Source of the DNA: Alphaproteobacteria bacterium
GTDB taxonomy: Bacteria > Pseudomonadota > Alphaproteobacteria > Rhodobacterales > Rhodobacteraceae
NCBI GenBank assembly: GCA_030425145.1
Contig: JAUHVK010000006.1
Location: 1 to 64,000 of the forward strand
Length of the DNA stretch: 64,000 nt
Direction of reading: 5' to 3'
The translations under genes and the position numbers were made by a program. The notes below the pieces were generated by a model. It had not been told where the DNA came from and ran no database searches. It was given only the letters and a program-made list of their open reading frames with translations. Shown in pieces: positions 42,473 through 50,586 of this stretch. Position 1 is the first letter of the stretch, and each line of letters opens with the position of its first letter.

Positions 42473-43786
42473 TCACAATCCTGCCGCGAAAAAGTCGGGT
42501 TTGTTGGATTGCTTCTTAGTCAGAATCCAATCGTAGACGTCGCGCATCTGTTGGGCCTTGCGGTGCCAGAGGAAAAGGTCATCGACCCGTGCTTTGGCGT
42601 TTTTCGCAAGAGGCGCCAATGAGGTTGGATCTGCCGCAAGCGTTTCAAGGGTTTCGCGCAAGGCGGCGATAATCGTTTCGCGGCTGCGACACGGGATCTT
42701 GAATCCGGTATCCGGGGTCACGAGTTCACCCGGTCCGGCATAGTCCACCACGACCGGAACCACACCCAACGCCATTGCTTCGAGAACGACCCCGCCACCG
42801 AATTCGCGGATCGACGGAAAGCTGAGGATGTGGGATTGGCTTAGAATCGTCTGCACCTCAGAGTGTTCAATCCACTTGTGAAAGGTCAGGCCGGCCTCGC
42901 AGTTCAGCGTTTTTGCTTGTTCGGTCAGGGCATGAAGCATCGGACCGTCGCCGATGATATCGAGGGTCATGCGACCTGCGCGCAGAAGATCAGCGGCCGC
43001 CGCGATCAGCATGTCCGCGCCCTTGTAGGGGACCAGTCGCCCGACAAAGCACGCTTTCAGAACAGGGCCTTCAGGTTTTGCGATCCTGTTGAAGCGTGCA
43101 GGGTCAATGCCGTTTTCAGGGATGTAGATCGTCTTGTTCTGGCACGCCTGCGGCATCTCGCTTTGTGTATGGCGCGACCCGACGATGATCGCGGAGGCAT
43201 GTTTGAGCGTCGCGCTGCGTCCCGGTAGGTGCTTGTAGGCGCTGCGAAGATAGCTCAGCCACTCCTTTTCGGCGCGGCGTTCTGCGTCAAATTGGCGAGG
43301 CCACGGCACGCCGCCATTCAAAGGACCAAGAATGAACGGGACACCTGCACGGTCGACCTTGCGGGCGATTGGCGAGGTGATGGTCGGACTGAGCGGCGTA
43401 ATCCGGTGTACGATGTCGTACTCACCTGCTTTGATCGCCGGGCCAAACTGCTTCCAGACAAGATGCTCGAACCAAGGATATGTAAGTGCGTTGATCGCTT
43501 GCAGCGTGGTCCAGCCCTTACCTTCTCCCATCCGCAATTTCTCGGCCAGTGCCCAGAAAGGTCGCGCCACGGATTCAGAATCGATGACAGTGAAGTCCCG
43601 TCCTTCCACCAGACCGGTGCGCAAGATGGCATCCCTATTGCGGATTTGCGTGACCAGATGCACATCGGCCACCTCGCGCAGCGCTTTCGCGAGCGACCAA
43701 CCGACCAAGGGAACGCTGACCCATTCCGGATTCGCTGCTTCAGCTATGGCAAGAACCTTGGGCCGGGCGGTATTTGTTTGAGTCAT
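42473..43786 (-). CDS. GT4-family glycosyltransferase
   Basis: This 437-aa GT-B fold enzyme has the nucleotide-sugar-binding C-terminal half beginning at C-F-V-G-R-L-V-P-Y-K-G around residue 240, and the E-x7-E motif as E-F-G-G-G-V-V-L-E near residue 335. It is a retaining glycosyltransferase acting on a polysaccharide or glycolipid at the cytoplasmic face. It lies 15 bases downstream of the Wzy-like gene, so the pair probably builds one surface glycan. Donor and acceptor are not evident. Confidence 0.85.
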   Translation of the reverse strand: MTQTNTARPKVLAIAEAANPEWVSVPLVGWSLAKALREVADVHLVTQIRNRDAILRTGLVEGRDFTVIDSESVARPFWALAEKLRMGEGKGWTTLQAINALTYPWFEHLVWKQFGPAIKAGEYDIVHRITPLSPTITSPIARKVDRAGVPFILGPLNGGVPWPRQFDAERRAEKEWLSYLRSAYKHLPGRSATLKHASAIIVGSRHTQSEMPQACQNKTIYIPENGIDPARFNRIAKPEGPVLKACFVGRLVPYKGADMLIAAAADLLRAGRMTLDIIGDGPMLHALTEQAKTLNCEAGLTFHKWIEHSEVQTILSQSHILSFPSIREFGGGVVLEAMALGVVPVVVDYAGPGELVTPDTGFKIPCRSRETIIAALRETLETLAADPTSLAPLAKNAKARVDDLFLWHRKAQQMRDVYDWILTKKQSNKPDFFAAGL

Positions 43787-43801
43787 GACAGCCTGAAAGA
43801 C

Positions 43802-45196
43802 CTACAAAACAGGGTTCCATTGCAGCCTTTGGCTGGATTGATATGCGCCTCGGTTCTCGCGCAATGTCTCTGCGTAGCCGGTCAGGGCCCCGGCCATCAA
43901 CCAGGTGAGCGGAGTTAACGTCGCGTTCGGCAACATATCGAAAACGTTGACGGCCAACAGCAGGGACATCGGCGCGATCAGAAGTGAGTAATCCGATGGG
44001 TCCCGGTATCGCGTTTCGCGCCAGAGGAAGAAGACAGGAGTAACAAGCAATCCGAATTCGGCCAGGAACCCGAGCCAGCCCAATTGGCCGATCAGGATGA
44101 TCCAGCGGCCATCTGTAATTGTCTCGATCATGCCGTTCGATGGGTTCATGATCTGGTTGCGGTCGTAATTTCCCCAACCGAACAGCGGTTTTGCCTCGGC
44201 TCGCTCCAATAGCCGGTTCTCGTTGGTAAATCGGAACTCCAAGGAGGCGGCGCGATCCGGGTCGATGCTCTCGGCTAAGGCGAGGATCGGGGATTCTGGA
44301 ACCAACCCAACCCCTTTGAGAGCGGGATAAGCAATCGCGAATGCCGCAATGCAGACCGCAAGGCGCATCTGCCAGCGCATCCCGCAAAATACGATCACTG
44401 GGATCAGCACTGCTGCAAAGAGCCATGCGCCCAGTGACTTGGCCAGAACTAGTACACCAGTCAGGTAAAGCGCGACTGCAAGCATTTGCCAATTCGGTTT
44501 GACCGAATTCGTCTTCCAAAGTGCAAATGCTGCCACGATCGCCATGAGCAAATAGAAGGCTGCCCAGATTCCGTGATACAGGAACACCATCGGGCGGAAG
44601 CCGCCAAATCGGATCGTCTGGCCGAAATCGTGTTGGTAATAGCCATAGATCCACAGGTTCAATTGTGGCGACAGGCGAACTTCGATCAGCATCGGGAGCG
44701 AATAGACAAGCCCGCCGATCATGAAGGCGACCATGAGATCACGCTGATCGTCCGCCCGTGACAGAAACCTGCGGGCCAGCAGGAACGGTAAGACCAGCAA
44801 GACCTGTTGGATGACAAAGGCGATCCCGTCTCGGATCGACATTCCCTGAATGCTGAAATTCCCCCAGAAAACGGGAGAGCGGTTCAACAGCGCGGTCAAA
44901 ACCGGGGAAAAGATGAACAACAGTAATAAAGCGATCGTCACCGGGGACCGTGGCATGGGCCTGAAATCGCGGGAGTAATGCCAATACCACATGACCAGGG
45001 CGCTAAGCGCTGGGAGTGTGTGTTTTGTCAGCGGCGGGATCAGCGGGAAATCGAACGCGGCTGGCTGTTCGGGCAGGAAGAGGTAGCCAGCGAGCAGTGT
45101 TGCGATCACAGCCCGACCGGGCGGCAGTTTCTTGAAGAGAACAACTGTCACCAGTGGCCAAGAAGCCAATGCAAGTGTTGCCAATGCGTTTGGCAT
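43802..45196 (-). CDS. O-antigen polymerase/ligase-like membrane protein
   Basis: This 464-aa protein has about 12 transmembrane helices and a large periplasmic loop in its second half (roughly residues 300-365, containing R-L-L-E-R-A-E-A-K-P-L-F-G-W-G), the arrangement of the Wzy/WaaL/exopolysaccharide polymerase group. The G-W-G-N-Y segment after the E-R is characteristic. It is first in a two-gene operon with the GT4 enzyme. Whether it is a polymerase or a ligase cannot be told from sequence. Confidence 0.78.
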   Translation of the reverse strand: MPNALATLALASWPLVTVVLFKKLPPGRAVIATLLAGYLFLPEQPAAFDFPLIPPLTKHTLPALSALVMWYWHYSRDFRPMPRSPVTIALLLLFIFSPVLTALLNRSPVFWGNFSIQGMSIRDGIAFVIQQVLLVLPFLLARRFLSRADDQRDLMVAFMIGGLVYSLPMLIEVRLSPQLNLWIYGYYQHDFGQTIRFGGFRPMVFLYHGIWAAFYLLMAIVAAFALWKTNSVKPNWQMLAVALYLTGVLVLAKSLGAWLFAAVLIPVIVFCGMRWQMRLAVCIAAFAIAYPALKGVGLVPESPILALAESIDPDRAASLEFRFTNENRLLERAEAKPLFGWGNYDRNQIMNPSNGMIETITDGRWIILIGQLGWLGFLAEFGLLVTPVFFLWRETRYRDPSDYSLLIAPMSLLLAVNVFDMLPNATLTPLTWLMAGALTGYAETLRENRGAYQSSQRLQWNPVL

Positions 45197-45291
45197 TCAG
45201 TGTCCTGCCTTTGGCGCCCCGTCGGGCGCGTGATCCAAACCGCACAGTTCCAAGAGCGAGATATGTGCGGTGCCGATATCCCGGTTTGGGT

Positions 45292-45319
45292 ATTATACTG
45301 CAATCAAATAACGGCACAA
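45292..45319 (-). promoter_or_regulatory. candidate sigma-70 promoter of the polysaccharide genes
   Basis: On the minus strand a perfect TATAAT (45297-45292) is preceded at 16 bases by TTGTGC (45319-45314). It would start transcription about 90 bases before the Wzy-like gene. A GCGCCC/GGGCGC hairpin lies in that leader at 45214-45229. Confidence 0.42.
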
Positions 45320-45390
45320 ATGGCGCGGGAATGTAGCAAATACGTGTCTGCGCGCATTGCTGCCGACGTGTCGGCTGGTGGTTTTGGACA

Positions 45391-45411
45391 TAAGTGGCGT
45401 TGTAAAGTGGC
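45391..45411 (+). promoter_or_regulatory. direct repeat upstream of xsc, possible activator site
   Basis: AAGTGGC occurs twice with a 13-base period (45392-45398 and 45405-45411), about 85 bases before xsc, just after TTGGACATAA. It may be the binding site of a sulfonate-responsive regulator; no such regulator gene is in the window. The rest of the 297-bp gap (45197-45493) holds a ccgac-gt-gtcgg palindrome at 45363-45374, the promoter above, and otherwise nothing recognisable. Confidence 0.3.
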
Positions 45412-45493
45412 CCTACTGGAGACGGTGAGTCACCGCTAGTGTCCGCTCAAACGCGCGGGCCCCTTGTCTGCGCCCGTCTCAGGGAGAGCCACC

Positions 45494-47272
45494 ATGAAAA
45501 TGACCACCGAAGAAGCCTTTGTCAAAGTCCTCCAGATGCACGGGATCGAACATGCGTTCGGGATCATTGGATCGGCGTTCATGCCGATCTCCGACATTTT
45601 CCCGAAAGCTGGCATTACCTTTTGGGACTGCGCACATGAAGGCTCCGGCGGGATGATGTCGGATGGTTACACCCGCGCCTCGGGCAAGATGTCGATGATG
45701 ATCGCTCAGAACGGGCCGGGCATCACCAACTTCGTCACTGCGGTCAAAACCGCCTATTGGAACCACACGCCGCTCTTGTTGGTCACGCCGCAGGCGGCGA
45801 ACAAAACCATCGGGCAGGGCGGCTTCCAGGAAGTCGAACAGATGAAGCTGTTCGAGGACATGGTCGCCTATCAAGAAGAAGTGCGTGACGCGTCGCGCGT
45901 GGCCGAAGTGCTGAACCGTGTGATCCTGAACGCCAAGCGCGCCTCAGCACCGGCGCAAATCAACATGCCGCGCGATTTCTGGACTCAGGTGATCGACATC
46001 GAACTGCCGGAAGTCGTCGAGTTCGAGCGCCCCTCTGGTGGTGAAAGCGCGATCCAGCAGGCGGCTGACCTGATGTCGAATGCCAAGAACCCGGTCATTC
46101 TGAACGGTGCCGGTGTTGTTCTTGCCGGCGCAATTCCGGCATCCATGGCGCTGGCCGAACGGCTGACCGCGCCGGTCTGTGTGGGCTACCAGCACAACGA
46201 TGCGTTCCCGGGGTCGCACCCGCTCTTTGCTGGCCCGCTGGGGTACAACGGCTCCAAGGCTGCGATGGAGTTGATCGCCGATGCGGATGTCGTTCTGTGT
46301 CTCGGCACACGCCTCAACCCGTTCTCGACACTGCCGGGCTACGGTATCGACTACTGGCCCAAGAACGCCAAGATCATTCAGGTCGACATCAACCCGGACC
46401 GCATCGGTCTGACCAAGAAGGTCAGCGTGGGTATTGTTGGCGATGCGAAAAAAGTGGCCGAAGGCATCCTTGAGCGCCTGTCGGGCACCGCAGGTGATGA
46501 AGGCCGCGAAGACCGCAAGGCGCATATCGCGAAGTCCAAATCCACCTGGGCGCAACAGCTGTCCAGCATGGATCACGAGCAGGATGATCCCGGCACAACT
46601 TGGAACGAACGCGCTCGCGCAGCCAAGCCGGATTGGATGAGCCCGCGGATGGCGTGGCGTGCGATCCAGTCGGCACTGCCGAAGGAGGCGATCATTTCGT
46701 CCGACATCGGCAACAACTGCGCCATCGGTAACGCCTACCCGACCTTCGAACACGGGCGCAAATACCTCGCGCCGGGTCTTTTTGGCCCCTGCGGCTATGG
46801 TCTGCCCTCCATCATCGGTGCCAAGATCGGTTGCCCGGATGTGCCGGTTGTCGGTTTTTCCGGCGACGGGGCGTTCGGTATTGCCGTCACCGAGTTGACC
46901 GCAATTGGCCGTCCGGAATGGCCCGCGATCACCCAGATCGTTTTCCGCAACTACCAGTGGGGTGCGGAAAAGCGGAACTCCACACTGTGGTATGACGATA
47001 ACTTCGTGGGCACCGAACTGGATGAGGGTGTCAGCTATGCGGCCATCGCCAAGGCTTGCGGTCTCAAAGGTGTTGTCGCCCGCACGATGGACGAACTGCG
47101 CGACGCGCTGAACACCGCCATCAAAGACCAGATGGAAAACGGCAAGACCACGCTGATTGAAGCGATGATCAACCAGGAACTGGGTGAACCGTTCCGCCGC
47201 GATGCGATGAAGGCACCGGTCGCCGTCGCGGGGATTGATCCGGCGGACATGCGTCCGCAGAAGGTCTCCTGA
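45494..47272 (+). CDS. xsc: sulfoacetaldehyde acetyltransferase Xsc
   Basis: This 592-aa thiamine-diphosphate enzyme splits sulfoacetaldehyde with phosphate into acetyl phosphate and sulfite, the common point of taurine, isethionate and sulfoacetaldehyde degradation. The N-terminal pyrimidine domain has the ThDP glutamate in C-A-H-E-G-S-G-G, and the cofactor-binding G-D-G-A-F-G motif is near residue 458. Length and sequence fit Xsc rather than acetolactate synthase. The ATG at 45494 has an AGGGAG six bases before it. Acetate kinase follows, and the sulfite can go to SoeABC downstream. Confidence 0.93.
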   Translation: MKMTTEEAFVKVLQMHGIEHAFGIIGSAFMPISDIFPKAGITFWDCAHEGSGGMMSDGYTRASGKMSMMIAQNGPGITNFVTAVKTAYWNHTPLLLVTPQAANKTIGQGGFQEVEQMKLFEDMVAYQEEVRDASRVAEVLNRVILNAKRASAPAQINMPRDFWTQVIDIELPEVVEFERPSGGESAIQQAADLMSNAKNPVILNGAGVVLAGAIPASMALAERLTAPVCVGYQHNDAFPGSHPLFAGPLGYNGSKAAMELIADADVVLCLGTRLNPFSTLPGYGIDYWPKNAKIIQVDINPDRIGLTKKVSVGIVGDAKKVAEGILERLSGTAGDEGREDRKAHIAKSKSTWAQQLSSMDHEQDDPGTTWNERARAAKPDWMSPRMAWRAIQSALPKEAIISSDIGNNCAIGNAYPTFEHGRKYLAPGLFGPCGYGLPSIIGAKIGCPDVPVVGFSGDGAFGIAVTELTAIGRPEWPAITQIVFRNYQWGAEKRNSTLWYDDNFVGTELDEGVSYAAIAKACGLKGVVARTMDELRDALNTAIKDQMENGKTTLIEAMINQELGEPFRRDAMKAPVAVAGIDPADMRPQKVS

Positions 47273-47273
47273 T

Positions 47274-48434
47274 ATGAGCGACCCCGCGGAGAACGGACCG
47301 ATCTTGGTCCTCAATGCGGGGTCGTCCTCTATTAAGTTCGCGCTGTTCGATGACGCGCTGAATGAAACCCTTTCGGGCATGGCCGAGGCGATTGGCGGCG
47401 CGTCCAGTCTTAAAGTCGGCGATGACAAGCAGGACGTCCCACTGATTGACCATCGCGCCGCGCTGGAGGCGATCCTCAAAGCGTTGTCGGACCGTGGCAT
47501 CACGCCGGATACGCTTCGCGCGGTGGGGCATCGCGTGGTTCATGGCGGCCGAAAGCTGACAGCGCCGATGCGCGTGACTGACGAAGTGCGCGCCGAGATC
47601 GCCAACTGCACACCGCTTGCGCCGCTGCATAACCCACACAATCTCGCGCCCATGGAGGCCCTCTCGCGCCTCGCGCCCGACCTGCCCCAGTTCGCGAGTT
47701 TCGATACTTCGTTTCACGCGACCAACCCCAGCGTGGCCACCCGCTATGCCATCCCCAAGATGATGGAGACCAAAGGCATCCGCCGCTACGGGTTCCATGG
47801 TCTCAGCTATGCGTCATTGGTTCGTCGCCTTCCCGAGATTTCGGGTGAAGCTTTGCCATCCCGCCTGCTGGCGTTTCACCTCGGCAACGGCGCGTCGCTC
47901 TGCGCCATCCACAACGGCCAGTCCATCGCCACGACCATGGGGTATTCGCCACTTGATGGCCTGACGATGGGCACGCGCTCCGGCGGGATCGACGCCAACG
48001 CCGTGTTGCGGTTGGTCGAGGAAAACGGGCTGGAGCGCACCAAGGCGATCCTGAACCATGAAAGCGGCCTGCTGGGCCTGTCAGGCGGAAAGTCCGACAT
48101 GCGCAAGCTGATGCTGGATGCGTCGGCAGAAAGCGCCTTTGCGGTCGAGCATTTCTGCTACTGGACGTTGCGCCATGCCGGGTCACTGATCGCCGCGCTT
48201 GAGGGGCTGGATGCAATCGCCTTTACCGGCGGTATCGGTGAAAACGCTGTGGGCGTCCGGGCGCGCATCCTGCGCGGTCTGGAATGGGCCGGTGTCCGGA
48301 TCAACCCGGACTTCAATCACCGCTCCGGCCCGCGCCTGCATGCGAACAGTTCCAAAGTCGCTGTCTGGGTCATCCCTGCCGAAGAAGAGCGCATGATCGC
48401 GATGGACGCGCAGGCATTGTTGGAGGCCGCATGA
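47274..48434 (+). CDS. ackA: acetate kinase
   Basis: This 386-aa member of the acetate/propionate kinase family begins with the adenylate-binding I-L-V-L-N-A-G-S-S-S-I-K-F. It has G-H-R-V-V-H-G-G near residue 85, the F-H-L-G-N-G-A-S phosphate loop and T-G-G-I-G-E-N-A near the end. It starts two bases after the xsc stop, so it is probably cotranscribed. It would convert the acetyl phosphate made by Xsc to acetate plus ATP, giving a substrate-level phosphorylation outlet beside Pta. Confidence 0.92.
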   Translation: MSDPAENGPILVLNAGSSSIKFALFDDALNETLSGMAEAIGGASSLKVGDDKQDVPLIDHRAALEAILKALSDRGITPDTLRAVGHRVVHGGRKLTAPMRVTDEVRAEIANCTPLAPLHNPHNLAPMEALSRLAPDLPQFASFDTSFHATNPSVATRYAIPKMMETKGIRRYGFHGLSYASLVRRLPEISGEALPSRLLAFHLGNGASLCAIHNGQSIATTMGYSPLDGLTMGTRSGGIDANAVLRLVEENGLERTKAILNHESGLLGLSGGKSDMRKLMLDASAESAFAVEHFCYWTLRHAGSLIAALEGLDAIAFTGGIGENAVGVRARILRGLEWAGVRINPDFNHRSGPRLHANSSKVAVWVIPAEEERMIAMDAQALLEAA

Positions 48435-48444
48435 AACCCACGGA

Positions 48445-49308
48445 TCAGGCGCGCTGGGCCAAGGCGATGGTCACAAGCGTCGAAGCTATGATGTCGTCCA
48501 CCGTGGCTCCTCGGCTCAGATCGCAGACCGGTCGGGCAAAGCCTTGCAGGAAGGGGCCGATGGCCTGCGCGCCCGCGAGCTCCTGGCAGAGCTTATACGC
48601 GATATTGCCGGCATCGAGCAACGGGAAGACGAGGACATTGGCATCGCCACCGCCCAAACCCTTCTTCGCTGCAATGGTGGCATTCAACGCCGCATCGGCT
48701 TGGACCGGCCCGACAAAGCCGGTTGCCTCGGCCACTGTGCGTACCCGTTCCACGCTGTCGCCCGCGCCGCTGGTGCCTGTCGAGAACGACAAAAGCGCGA
48801 CCCGCGCATCGCCCAGTAGGGCTGTCGCGGTATCCGCCGAAGCACGCGCGATGGCTTCCAATGCGGCTGCATCCGGATCGACATTCACTGCGCAATCGGC
48901 AAACACGAATTCGCGCCCGTCGGGGAATACCATCAGGAAATACGACGACGGGATCGCCACGTCCTCGGCCAAACCAATCGCCATGCTGGCCGCTTCGATC
49001 ACGCGACGCGTCGGGCTGTCGGCCCCCGCGACCATTGCGTCGGCCTCGCCTGCCGCGACCATCGCAGCGGCGCGGTACAGGGGTTTCTGCAACAACCGGC
49101 GGGCCAGCGCCTCTTTCATCCCACGAGCGGACACGAGGGCGGCAACTTGCGCCTCTGTAATCTCATCGCTCACGTCGAGCGCGATACACAGCCCGTCCGC
49201 AGTCAATCGCTGCGTCGCCTCTGCGACACGCGGATCGTCCCGTTCCGGGAACACCACCCGTGTCTGCGACCCTGCTGCCGCGGCACGTGCCTTGTCGAGT
49301 ACGCTCAT
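48445..49308 (-). CDS. pta: phosphate acetyltransferase Pta, short form
   Basis: This 287-aa phosphate acetyl/butyryl transferase converts acetyl phosphate to acetyl-CoA. Recognisable segments are V-V-F-P-E-R-D-D-P-R-V near the start, A-M-V-A-G-A-D-S-P-T, S-Y-F-L-M-V-F, L-S-F-S-T-G-T-S, P-L-L-D-A-G-N-I-A-Y-K and C-D-L-S-R-G-A. It is shorter than the usual 320-335 aa: the N-terminal segment that normally carries I-L-V-G and about 40 further residues is compressed between residues 35 and 55. The active-site residues of the C-terminal domain are present. It converges with ackA (ten bases) and diverges from citrate synthase (36 bases). Confidence 0.88.
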   Translation of the reverse strand: MSVLDKARAAAAGSQTRVVFPERDDPRVAEATQRLTADGLCIALDVSDEITEAQVAALVSARGMKEALARRLLQKPLYRAAAMVAAGEADAMVAGADSPTRRVIEAASMAIGLAEDVAIPSSYFLMVFPDGREFVFADCAVNVDPDAAALEAIARASADTATALLGDARVALLSFSTGTSGAGDSVERVRTVAEATGFVGPVQADAALNATIAAKKGLGGGDANVLVFPLLDAGNIAYKLCQELAGAQAIGPFLQGFARPVCDLSRGATVDDIIASTLVTIALAQRA

Positions 49309-49344
49309 CTCATCCTCCCATTTCCGGCCGCAAAGGAGCCTTCA

Positions 49345-50478
49345 ATGACAGACAACGTCAAGATCAACCGAGGTTTGAAGGGTGTCTATTTTGAACGGTC
49401 TGGCGTGAGCGACATCGACGGAGCGGCGGGCACGCTGCATTACCGCGGCTATTCGATCCACGACCTGGCGACCCACGCGACCTTCGAAGAGGTCTGCCAT
49501 CTGCTGATGAAAGGCGAATTGCCGAACGCAAGTGAACTGGCCGCCTTCGACGCAGAACTGCGTGGAGCGCGGGCGGTGCCGGACGCGGTGCTCGACATCA
49601 TCCGCGTTTGCAAGGATGGGCACCCGATGGACGTGCTGCGCACCGCCGTGTCCGCGTTGGCGGCGCTGGAACCCGAAAGCCTGGAGACTGGAGAGGAGGC
49701 GTTCCTGCGCAACGGCATCAGACTGACCGCGCAGGTGCCCACGCTTGTTGCGGCGCATGAGGCGATCCGCAACGGGCGCGATCCTGTCGCGCCGGATGAC
49801 AGCCTCAGCCATGCCGCCAACTGGCTCTGGATGCTAAAGGGCGAAAAGCCGTCTGAGGATGCGGCCCGTCTGGCTGATGTCGATTTCGTCCTGCACGCAG
49901 AGCACGGTGCCAACGCCTCCAGCTTTGCCGCGCGGGTGACGGTCGGAACCGAGGCAAACCTGCACGGTGCCATCGTGAGCGCGCTCAGCACCCTCGCAGG
50001 CCCTGCGCATGGGGGTGCTGCGGAAGACGTGATGAAGATGGTCAAGGAGATCGGCACGCCGGACAAAGCGGCGGAGTACGTAAAGACCAAGCGCGCCAAC
50101 CGCGAGGCGGTCACTGGCTTTGGCCACCGTGTCTACCGCGCCGAAGACCCTCGTGCCCGGCACATGCGCGAGGGTGTGCGTAAGCTGGGCGAAGAGATGG
50201 GCGCACCGGAGTGGTACGAGATCCTGCAAGCGGTCGTTGAGGCGATGAAGCCCTACAGCCGCCACGGTCTGAACGTGAACGTGGATTTCTATTCCGGGGT
50301 GATCTACCAATTGCACGGCATCCCGATGGATCTGTACGTTCCGATCTTCGCGATCGGCCGGATGCCGGGTTGGGTGATCCAATGCATGGAACAGCAACGC
50401 GGCAATATCCTGATCCGTCCTCTCACGCTCTACAACGGGCCGGAGCCACGGGACTGGCAGCCAATCGAAGACCGTTAA
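49345..50478 (+). CDS. citrate/2-methylcitrate synthase
   Basis: This 377-aa short-form citrate synthase begins with the N-R-G-L-K-G-V-Y-F-E pattern. Catalytic histidines are in H-A-E-H-G-A-N-A-S and G-F-G-H-R-V-Y, and the catalytic aspartate in N-V-N-V-D-F-Y-S-G. It condenses acetyl-CoA (or propionyl-CoA) with oxaloacetate. AAGGAG lies nine bases before the ATG at 49345. The place between pta and soeABC suggests it draws off acetyl-CoA made from sulfonates; whether it prefers acetyl- or propionyl-CoA is not decidable here. Confidence 0.88.
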   Translation: MTDNVKINRGLKGVYFERSGVSDIDGAAGTLHYRGYSIHDLATHATFEEVCHLLMKGELPNASELAAFDAELRGARAVPDAVLDIIRVCKDGHPMDVLRTAVSALAALEPESLETGEEAFLRNGIRLTAQVPTLVAAHEAIRNGRDPVAPDDSLSHAANWLWMLKGEKPSEDAARLADVDFVLHAEHGANASSFAARVTVGTEANLHGAIVSALSTLAGPAHGGAAEDVMKMVKEIGTPDKAAEYVKTKRANREAVTGFGHRVYRAEDPRARHMREGVRKLGEEMGAPEWYEILQAVVEAMKPYSRHGLNVNVDFYSGVIYQLHGIPMDLYVPIFAIGRMPGWVIQCMEQQRGNILIRPLTLYNGPEPRDWQPIEDR

Positions 50479-50485
50479 GTCAAAA

Positions 50486-50499
50486 TGTAAGCGCTTTCA
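50486..50499. promoter_or_regulatory. LacI-type operator before soeA
   Basis: The 14-base near-palindrome TGTAAGCGCTTTCA (one mismatched pair) has the centred CG and TGnAAnC half-sites of LacI/GalR-family operators. It lies eight bases after the citrate synthase stop and 87 bases before soeA. A LacI-family gene lies at the other end of this operon, at 55499-56497. Confidence 0.6.
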
Positions 50500-50586
50500 T
50501 AATGCGTCTTTACCATCGGCGCAGAAACGTAAAGACTGTCGCCAATTCCGACTGGGGCGACACCCGGCGGATCAGGGAGGATAGAT

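Noticed and set aside
45382-45391. TTGGACATAA upstream of xsc as a TauR-type site
   Set aside because: It resembles the CTGGACYTAA-type repeat that I recall for TauR, but only one imperfect copy is present and no tauR or taurine genes are in the window.
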